Below, piece by piece: positions 31,510 through 36,944 of a stretch of DNA of 36,944 nt (position 1 is the stretch's first letter; each line of letters opens with the position of its first letter). The notes under the pieces are model-generated. The model searched no databases. It saw only the letters and a program-made list of their open reading frames with translations, and was not told the origin of the DNA. Source of the stretch: Acidimicrobiia bacterium UBA5794. Lineage in GTDB: Bacteria; Actinomycetota; Acidimicrobiia; Spongiisociales; UBA5794. The position numbers and the translations under genes were made by a program. Where the stretch lies: positions 1-36,944 of the forward strand of contig DIDS01000004.1 of the NCBI GenBank assembly GCA_002418265.1, given 5' to 3'.

Positions 31510-32593
31510 GTGCAGCGCCTCCCTTCACAACTCGTTCAACGTCGGCGAGTGTGGCCATGGTTGTGTCTCCCGGGGTGGTCATGGCAAGAGCGCCATGGGC
31601 TGCGCCGTACTCAACACATTCTTGCGGCGTCTTTCCCTCGAGGAGACCGTAGATGAGGCCCGACGCGAAGCTATCGCCGCCCCCCACTCGATCGAAGATC
31701 TCAAGATTGGGTCGATGGGTGGCCTCATACAATGATCCGTCTGCCCATAGGACTGCACCCCAGTCGTTGCGGGAAGCGGACCGAACTCCCCGGAGCGTGG
31801 TTCCAACGCCCTGGAGATTTGGGTAGTCGGCGGTGACGCGTTGAATCATTGCACCGAACGCGGTGGGATCCAGGTGCATGAGGTCGTCACCGACGCCTTC
31901 GATTGGGTATCCCAGAGCGGCCGAGAAATCTTCTTCATTACCAATCATCACATCCACATGGTGGGCGAGTTCCCGATTCACTTCCTGAGCGCGAGCTTTG
32001 CCACCATGATCCTCCCAAAGGGAGGGGCGATAGTTCAAGTCGTAGGACACGATCGTCCCGGAAGCATGAGCGGCCTGCATTGCCTCAAGCACGACATCTG
32101 GAGTCTGTTCGCCGAGTCCAGCTACGATGCCGCCGGTGTGTAGCCACCGAGCGCCCTCTGTCTCGAAGATCTGTTGCCAATCGACCTGACCGGGTTGGAG
32201 CAGGGAGGTTGCAGTGTGGCCGCGGTCGGAGCAACCCTTTGCGGCACGAGCGCCATAGCCGCGCTCGGTGAAGTTGAGTCCGTTGCGGGCTCGTTTGCCA
32301 ACGCCATCGAAGTCGACCCACTGAACGTGTCTCATGTCGACACCCCCCTGGAGGATCAAGTCCTCAAGAAGACGACCGATCTCGTTGTCGACAATGGCGG
32401 TGACAACGGTGGTCCGCTTCCCGAAGCACCGGCGTAGCCCTCGGCTGACGTTGTACTCCCCGCCGCCTTCCCAAACCTGAAAATGTCTAGCGACACGAGT
32501 TGGGACATCACCAGGATCGAGGCGAATCATCACCTCGCCGAGGGACACACAGTCCCACAGACAGTCTTGCGCCGGTCGGATTGTCAACGACAT
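31496..32593 (-). CDS. kdgK: PfkB-family sugar kinase, probable 2-keto-3-deoxygluconate (KDG) kinase
   Basis: This ribokinase-fold enzyme of 365 residues is expected to phosphorylate KDG to KDPG. CVSLGEVMIRLDPGD and WEGGGEYNVSRGLRR form the N-terminal PfkB signature. SYDLNYRPSLW and VMIGNEEDFSAALG are typical of KdgK-like members. The C-terminal signature FDRVGGGDSFASGLIYGLL carries the catalytic Asp, about residue 307. ATG at 32593 has GGGAGA eight bases upstream. It is first in the operon kinase-aldolase-F420 protein-KorA-KorB. The downstream KDPG aldolase supports KDG kinase over other PfkB sugar kinases. Confidence 0.88.
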   Translation of the reverse strand: MSLTIRPAQDCLWDCVSLGEVMIRLDPGDVPTRVARHFQVWEGGGEYNVSRGLRRCFGKRTTVVTAIVDNEIGRLLEDLILQGGVDMRHVQWVDFDGVGKRARNGLNFTERGYGARAAKGCSDRGHTATSLLQPGQVDWQQIFETEGARWLHTGGIVAGLGEQTPDVVLEAMQAAHASGTIVSYDLNYRPSLWEDHGGKARAQEVNRELAHHVDVMIGNEEDFSAALGYPIEGVGDDLMHLDPTAFGAMIQRVTADYPNLQGVGTTLRGVRSASRNDWGAVLWADGSLYEATHRPNLEIFDRVGGGDSFASGLIYGLLEGKTPQECVEYGAAHGALAMTTPGDTTMATLADVERVVKGGAARVTR

Positions 32594-32704
32594 AGTCGTC
32601 TCCCGTTTTCAGCAATCCATGCGTGGTCGATTGGTGGTGTGTTGCCAGCTACCATGACAAACTTATCAGACAACTCGGAAGCACATACCGTCGCAGCCTC
32701 AGTT

Positions 32705-33298
32705 TCAATGGCCCTGAGCGTCAGCAGGGCGTTCTTCGGGGATTGCCAGGTAGGCGGGGAAATCAGGGTCGACGGCATGGGTGATTCCCAGTCCTCGGGA
32801 GACGCGGTTGACATAATTGAGATGGGCACACTGGGAGTTGGCATCGAGGATGTCGAGATCGGTGAACCCCTGTGATCGCAGGCGCTCAATGTCCTCTTCG
32901 ACCACGGAGCCGGGCGCCCGGGTGAGTTTGGTCGTGTAGCGGACCAGTTCGCGATCGGCGGGGGACAGATCGAGGCTGTCGGGATCGTTGGCCAGTGTGA
33001 TGATCTGATCGTTGTCGAGCCCGGTTTCACGGAGCTTGATGGTTGCCTGGCTCGAGCAGTAGGTGACATCGTTCAGCGCCGACGTCACGAAGCTGATCAG
33101 ATTGCGTTGGTGCTTGGTCAGGTTGGATGGGCACCGTTCGCTTACCGCGTAGAGATCGAGCCGAGTAGCGGCGAGACGTGGGTACAAGGAGCCGACCATG
33201 GTCGTTTCTGTTGGTTTCCCGAGCGCTCTTGCTTGTCGATCGTAGACTGCCCGGAGTTCGTCGTCGGCTTCCTCGTAGGGGATCGTCTTGATCCACAT
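32705..33298 (-). CDS. AhpD/carboxymuconolactone-decarboxylase-like protein lacking the CxxC pair
   Basis: This 197-residue protein of the peroxidase-related AhpD/CMD fold has LTKHQRNLISFVTSALNDVT followed by YCSSQ in the active-site helix and LRSQGFTDLDILDANSQCAH near the end. The usual CxxC and following His residues are reduced: the first Cys position is Val78 and only Cys81 remains, with Ser-Ser-Gln where the paralogue at 35530 has His-Asp-His. Disulfide peroxidase chemistry is therefore doubtful. ATG at 33298 sits five bases after GGAGG; ATG at 33301 is too close. It is divergent from an F420-type LLM gene. The precise reaction is unknown. Confidence 0.8.
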   Translation of the reverse strand: MWIKTIPYEEADDELRAVYDRQARALGKPTETTMVGSLYPRLAATRLDLYAVSERCPSNLTKHQRNLISFVTSALNDVTYCSSQATIKLRETGLDNDQIITLANDPDSLDLSPADRELVRYTTKLTRAPGSVVEEDIERLRSQGFTDLDILDANSQCAHLNYVNRVSRGLGITHAVDPDFPAYLAIPEERPADAQGH

Positions 33299-33374
33299 CA
33301 TTTCCTCCAGTTTCGACAACCGAGCACCGAGTACTCAGTGGTGTAGGCAGAGACCAGGGAGCATCTGCCATTGG

Positions 33375-33408
33375 TTATCCTACCAGATGTCTGATAAGTT
33401 GTGACAAC
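33375..33408. promoter_or_regulatory. Palindromic elements in the CMD/LLM divergent spacer
   Basis: Within the 140-bp spacer, GTTGTGACAAC (33398-33408) is a perfect 5-1-5 inverted repeat, and TTATC...GATAA brackets CCAGATGTCT just before it. GATGTCT (33386-33392) equals the half-site seen in sites 2 and 3. A 7-base match can be chance, so regulatory use is only suggested. Confidence 0.35.
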
Positions 33409-33438
33409 AAGCCTATGACATGGAGACAGGACTCGCTT

Positions 33439-34371
33439 ATGACATTCCCTTGGGGCATTTGGTTCGAGCCGACACAACCGGTACGAAGAATCGTGGAGTT
33501 GGCACGACTTGCCGAAGCCGAGGGTGCGACGGTTTGCCTGATTGCTGACGAAGGCACAGCCCGTGACGTCTACGTCACGATGACCGCCGTCCTTATGGAG
33601 ACTCAGAACCTGACGGTCGGCCCCGGGATAACGAACCCGTTTTCCAGACATCCAGTCACAACCGCAGCCACCATCGCGACGCTGCACGAGGCCTTTCCCA
33701 ACCGGGTGTGGCATGGACTTGGCGTTGGCGGAAGCCGTGTCCTGGAGCCCTTGGCGCTCGATCCAAAGAAGCCTTACACAGCGCTCAAGGAGGCGGTCGA
33801 CATCAACACCCGCCTTCTGGCTGGCGAGATGGTTGGGACAGCGCAACTCGATTGGTTCGAAGGCGAGGTGCCGCTGGCGTTGGCTGGCCGCGGACCCCGC
33901 ACGCAGAATCTGGCCGCAGAGCGGGCAGATTGGGTGGTGTTGACTGCAAAGCCTTTGGCCGATCTGCCGGAAGAGGCGGAACGCATTCGTGCAGGCGGCA
34001 ATGCCAAGATAGCGTGGTCAGCGTATTTGGCTTATTCAGAGGAGGAGAAGCGCCAGGTTCTTGCCCACTTCTCCTATATGGCGGTAGATTCTCCACCGGA
34101 CATTCGTGCGGCTGCCGGTCTCGACGATGAGCGGGTCGAGAAAGTTCGGTCTGCGATGCTCGCCGGTGATTTCGAGGCGGCAGTTGATCTTCTGCCATTG
34201 GCCCTGGTTGATTCGTATGCGGTCGCAGGTACTCCTGAACAATGTGCGGAGACGATCCGCTCCCTGCGCAGCTGTTTCGATCTCTTCATGCTTCCCATCA
34301 ACAAGGACGCGACCGCGGAGGATCACATCCGAGCCTCGGCCCCTGTCCTACGAGCCGCGGCATCGGAGTAG
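33439..34371 (+). CDS. LLM-class, probably F420-dependent oxidoreductase
   Basis: This luciferase-like (TIM-barrel) flavin/F420 oxidoreductase has 310 residues. LARLAEAEGATVCLIADEG near the N-terminus, NLTVGPGITNPFSRHPVTTA and RVWHGLGVGG are the family's characteristic blocks. SYAVAGTPEQCAETIRSL near the C-terminus is shared with methylene-H4MPT-reductase-like members. No FMN-specific feature can be told from sequence by eye. I use ATG at 33439; another in-frame ATG lies at 33415, and neither has an ideal ribosome site. It forms a run with a second LLM gene (57 bp later) and a CMD-like gene. The substrate is unknown. Confidence 0.85.
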   Translation: MTFPWGIWFEPTQPVRRIVELARLAEAEGATVCLIADEGTARDVYVTMTAVLMETQNLTVGPGITNPFSRHPVTTAATIATLHEAFPNRVWHGLGVGGSRVLEPLALDPKKPYTALKEAVDINTRLLAGEMVGTAQLDWFEGEVPLALAGRGPRTQNLAAERADWVVLTAKPLADLPEEAERIRAGGNAKIAWSAYLAYSEEEKRQVLAHFSYMAVDSPPDIRAAAGLDDERVEKVRSAMLAGDFEAAVDLLPLALVDSYAVAGTPEQCAETIRSLRSCFDLFMLPINKDATAEDHIRASAPVLRAAASE

Positions 34372-34428
34372 ACGTGATATCCGTTCGTTTCGCCCTGCAC
34401 ATACGCAACCGTTGCTGGAGTTGACACC

Positions 34429-35463
34429 ATGTTCAAAGGCTTTGGAATATCTCTCTCGAACGAAGACCCTGCCGAGAACACGCTGGCCATGATCCAGCGC
34501 GCCGATCAGTTGGGATACGATGAGGTATCACTCCCGGAGAGCAGGCATTTCCGATCGGTGTTCAGCGTGGCGGCGGCCGCGCTGGCGACAACCGACCAGA
34601 TCACTGTGCGCATCGGGGTGACCAATCCGGTGACCCGACACCCCACGATTCTGGCAATGGAAGCGGGTACCCTCGCCGAGATCGGCAACGGAAGGCTCCG
34701 TTTTGGCATAGGGGCTGCCGCCTGGACGATGCGAGCGCTTGGGTATGCTCCGGACCGTTGGAAACCCTACACAAACACGGTCGAGGCCGCGCGAGCGATA
34801 CGGCAGCTCTTGACCGGTCAGCCGCTCGGCTTCACCCCAACGACTTTTTCGGCATCACCGGAGACGAGTCTCGATTTCACCCCACCACATCCCATCCCCG
34901 TTGATCTCGGCGCCGTGAACGCAAGGATGATGGAGGCTGTCGGCGAGGTCGGGGATGGTGTGCAGCTTGGAGCACTGGCCAGCCCGGGATATGTGTCTTG
35001 GGCCCGTGAGCGAATGACAATTGGGGCCACACGTGCTGGACGTGACCCCGCTCACATGCTGGTCGCTTCCAATGTTCTGACGTCGGTAGCAAGAGATCGG
35101 CGGATGGCCCGCGACGCGGTTCGAGACGTATTGGCTTACTACCTCCACAGGGTGGAGTCGATCATGATTGAGGCGGGCGGAGACGTGGATCGTGACCAAG
35201 TCGCCAGGATCGGTGCCGCGGTCAGGGATCATGGTGTCGACGCTGGGGCCAAGCTGGTGAACGGTGACCTCATTGACACTTTCGCCGTTGCCGGAACCGT
35301 CGAAGACGTTGTCGAAGGCTTCGGCCGATTCATCGCTGCCGGTCTCGAGGTTCCCCTCGCGTGGTACACATTTGGACCGGATCCCGATTGGGCCATCGAC
35401 GTTCTCGCCTCCGAGGTACGACCCGCCCTCCTCGATCTCGACGCGAGGACATCCGATGGCTAG
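34429..35463 (+). CDS. LLM-class, probably F420-dependent oxidoreductase (second copy)
   Basis: This 344-residue protein has the same fold as the preceding gene but is clearly diverged. Matching blocks are IQRADQLGYDEVSLPESRHF, ITVRIGVTNPVTRHPTILAM and NGRLRFGIGAAAWTMRALGY. FAVAGTVEDVVEGFGRFIAA ends the barrel. ATG at 34429 has GGAG eight bases upstream. Two adjacent LLM proteins may act in sequence or as a heteromer; this is inference. Reduced F420 could come from the FrhB-Kor operon 3 kb away. Confidence 0.87.
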   Translation: MFKGFGISLSNEDPAENTLAMIQRADQLGYDEVSLPESRHFRSVFSVAAAALATTDQITVRIGVTNPVTRHPTILAMEAGTLAEIGNGRLRFGIGAAAWTMRALGYAPDRWKPYTNTVEAARAIRQLLTGQPLGFTPTTFSASPETSLDFTPPHPIPVDLGAVNARMMEAVGEVGDGVQLGALASPGYVSWARERMTIGATRAGRDPAHMLVASNVLTSVARDRRMARDAVRDVLAYYLHRVESIMIEAGGDVDRDQVARIGAAVRDHGVDAGAKLVNGDLIDTFAVAGTVEDVVEGFGRFIAAGLEVPLAWYTFGPDPDWAIDVLASEVRPALLDLDARTSDG

Positions 35464-35529
35464 CCGCTGGACGCGCAACCGTCATACCCATGCGTGCTGT
35501 CGCCCCAACAGATTGAAAGGAGTTGCACA

Positions 35530-36072
35530 ATGGCCTATATAAGACAGATCGAACGTGCTGATGCGACGGGAGATCTGAAGGTGTTCTATGACGCCTTGTT
35601 CGAGATCGTTGGTGATATTCCCAACATTGTGAAGTTGTCGAGCCTCAAAGTTGCTGCGGCGTCTGCAGCACAGGATCTATATCAGTCGGTGCTCTATCAC
35701 GATTCGGGGCTTTCGATGGAGGAGAAGGAGATGGTGGCTACGGTCGTGTCCGTCATCAATGGGTGTGTCTATTGTCATGACCATCACGGTGGCGTTCTCA
35801 CCAGATTGACCGATGATCCTGACCTTGTCGACCAAATTATCTCCAACTTTCGTGATGCGCCGATCAGCTCGCGAGCGATGTGTCTGCTCGAGTTTGCTGA
35901 GAAGCTCACCCGCACGTCGGGATCGATGGGCTCAGCGGACATTGAGGCTCTGCGTGATCTCGGATTGTCCGATGAAGACATCCTCGATCTTGTCCAGCTG
36001 GTTTCATACTTCAACTACACGAACCGGGTAGCTGTCGCCCTCGGAGTCGATCCGGAGATTTCAGACACATAA
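35530..36072 (+). CDS. AhpD/carboxymuconolactone-decarboxylase-like protein with intact CxxC
   Basis: This 180-residue AhpD-fold protein carries NGCVYCHDHH at residues 77-86, so Cys79 and Cys82 form the usual redox pair with the following His residues. FAEKLTRTSGSMGSADIEAL and LSDEDILDLVQLVSYFNYTN complete the family pattern, and the same C-terminal block recurs in the paralogue at 32705-33298. ATG at 35530 has AAGGAG six bases upstream. It follows the second LLM gene by 66 bp and probably belongs to the same transcript. A peroxide- or hydroperoxide-handling role beside flavin/F420 enzymes would make sense but is not proven. Confidence 0.87.
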   Translation: MAYIRQIERADATGDLKVFYDALFEIVGDIPNIVKLSSLKVAAASAAQDLYQSVLYHDSGLSMEEKEMVATVVSVINGCVYCHDHHGGVLTRLTDDPDLVDQIISNFRDAPISSRAMCLLEFAEKLTRTSGSMGSADIEALRDLGLSDEDILDLVQLVSYFNYTNRVAVALGVDPEISDT

Positions 36073-36202
36073 CTCGAGGGGGGTTGTGGTGTATCGTCCT
36101 TGTGAGCTGAGTGGGGTATTGTCGGTTGTCTGGTATGACGCCAGGTTTTGGTTGGTGGAGTTCCTTGGCGTGTGGTAGCCCTAGTAGATGGGAGGTAGTC
36201 GA

Positions 36203-36944
36203 ATGGTGAAGACTCGGGGGCAGAGGCGGCTACGGTCGGATTCGCGTCCGATTTATCTCCAACTTGTTGATGCGTTGTTTGATTGGGTGAATGAGGAGGG
36301 TTTGCAGCCGGGGGATCGCGTGCCCGGGGAACCCGAGTTGGCTCGAATATTTGAGGTGGGTAGGTCAACAGTGCGTGAGGCTCTTGTCTATCTCGAGTAT
36401 GAGGGGATTGTGAATCGTTCTCAGGGCTCTCACACCACTTTGACTTCTCTTGTTCGTCAGCCAGCGATGGGTCTTGAGGTTTTGGAGCCGGTGGAGGCTT
36501 TGGCTGCGCGGCAGGGGTGGGAGTGTAAGACCCGTGATCTTTCTCTTACTCAGCGTCCTGCTGATGCTGTGCAGGCTCGTAAGTTGCGTGTGGATGTTGG
36601 TTCTGATGTTGCGATTATTCGTAGAACCAAGTTTACAGAGGAGGGTCCTTTTGCTCTCATGGAGAGCATTGTTCCTGATGCGGTCAAGCCGTATGACGTG
36701 TTGCTGGTGGAGTTTGAGGATTCCATAACGGCATTGCTCGACAACGTTGATACATTGCGGTTTGCTGCGGCTGAGATCTCGGCCACGATTGCTGAGGGCC
36801 ATGTTGCTGATGCTTTGGCATGTGGGGCCTTTGGGGCGGGTTCTCCTGTGTTGTTGTTGGAAGAGTTCTTCTATGGCGACGGTGAGGCTCCGTTGGCTTG
36901 GAATCTGAATTATTTTGTGCCTGGCACGATTCGGTTTGAGTTGT
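36203..36944 (+). CDS. GntR-family regulator with UTRA domain (cut by right edge)
   Basis: An open frame of 247 codons from ATG at 36203 (GGGAGG nine bases upstream) reaches the window end without a stop. The winged helix includes PIYLQLVDALFDWVNEEGLQ and FEVGRSTVREALVYLEYEGI. The effector domain of UTRA type follows (LRVDVGSDVAIIRRTKFTEE; FALMESIVPDAV), ending LNYFVPGTIRFEL. UTRA regulators sense small molecules such as sugar phosphates. Codons here end in T far more often (GTT, GCT, GGT) than in the adjacent LLM genes, suggesting a different origin. Its targets could be the LLM/CMD genes or genes beyond the window. Confidence 0.85.
   Translation, partial: MVKTRGQRRLRSDSRPIYLQLVDALFDWVNEEGLQPGDRVPGEPELARIFEVGRSTVREALVYLEYEGIVNRSQGSHTTLTSLVRQPAMGLEVLEPVEALAARQGWECKTRDLSLTQRPADAVQARKLRVDVGSDVAIIRRTKFTEEGPFALMESIVPDAVKPYDVLLVEFEDSITALLDNVDTLRFAAAEISATIAEGHVADALACGAFGAGSPVLLLEEFFYGDGEAPLAWNLNYFVPGTIRFEL

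Noticed and set aside
1..36944. CRISPR arrays, toxin-antitoxin pairs, phage structural genes or restriction systems
   Set aside because: None seen: no regularly spaced repeats and no recognisable proteins of these systems on either strand.

Overview
The window looks like chromosomal DNA of a moderately high-GC actinomycete. The evidence is the F420-dependent luciferase-like (LLM) proteins, FCD- and UTRA-type GntR regulators, IS481/IS256/IS1634-type insertion sequences and a Tat/lipobox sugar-binding protein with a Thr/Ala-rich linker. A member of the Acidimicrobiia would fit, but that is inference; no rRNA or housekeeping marker is present.

Layout. (1) 1-3870 is a pile-up of insertion sequences: the start of an IS481-family transposase running off the left edge, then an IS1634-like element split by a complete IS256-family element with an 8-bp target duplication. 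(2) 4128-10909 holds a 2,3-butanediol-dehydrogenase-like gene divergent from an acetoin/2-oxoacid dehydrogenase E1alpha-E1beta-E2 operon, then an FCD-GntR regulator, an SMP-30 lactonase and a Dabb protein. (3) 10914-17277 (minus strand) is a sugar ABC importer operon (binding protein, two permeases) that ends with a very divergent GroEL-like chaperonin and a BNR-repeat protein. (4) 17493-22464 holds a Gfo/Idh/MocA dehydrogenase convergent with an operon of acylating acetaldehyde dehydrogenase, 4-hydroxy-2-oxovalerate (HOA) aldolase, a gutted SDR and an IlvD/Edd dehydratase. (5) 22784-25594 holds an HSL-family esterase, a tiny HTH protein and an MsmX/UgpC-type ATPase; perfect palindromes lie between the last two. 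(6) 25653-26862 is nearly gene-free and carries a 3' half of a tRNA-Arg(UCU). (7) 26863-32593 (minus strand) is a tight operon: KDG kinase, KDPG aldolase, an FrhB-type F420 protein fused to a ferredoxin, and both subunits of a 2-oxoacid:acceptor oxidoreductase. (8) 32705-36944 holds two AhpD/CMD-like proteins, two F420-dependent LLM proteins and the start of a GntR-UTRA regulator cut by the right edge.

How it may work together. Regions 2-5 read as uptake and oxidative, non-phosphorylating breakdown of a sugar: importer, sugar dehydrogenase, lactonase, sugar-acid dehydratase, then aldolase. The aldolase is of the HOA type and is paired with acetaldehyde dehydrogenase, with no meta-cleavage genes nearby. 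The dehydration product that fits this aldolase is 4-hydroxy-2-oxopentanoate, which would arise from a 5-deoxypentonate. A 5-deoxypentose such as 5-deoxyribose is therefore a candidate substrate (hypothesis). Acetoin cleavage by region 2 would also yield acetaldehyde, so both branches could share the acetaldehyde dehydrogenase. Region 7 reads as the lower Entner-Doudoroff pathway coupled to a pyruvate oxidoreductase that may reduce F420, and F420-using proteins follow in region 8. A short shared motif (GTATGAYGTCT) lies in three of the divergent promoter regions and may mark one regulon.
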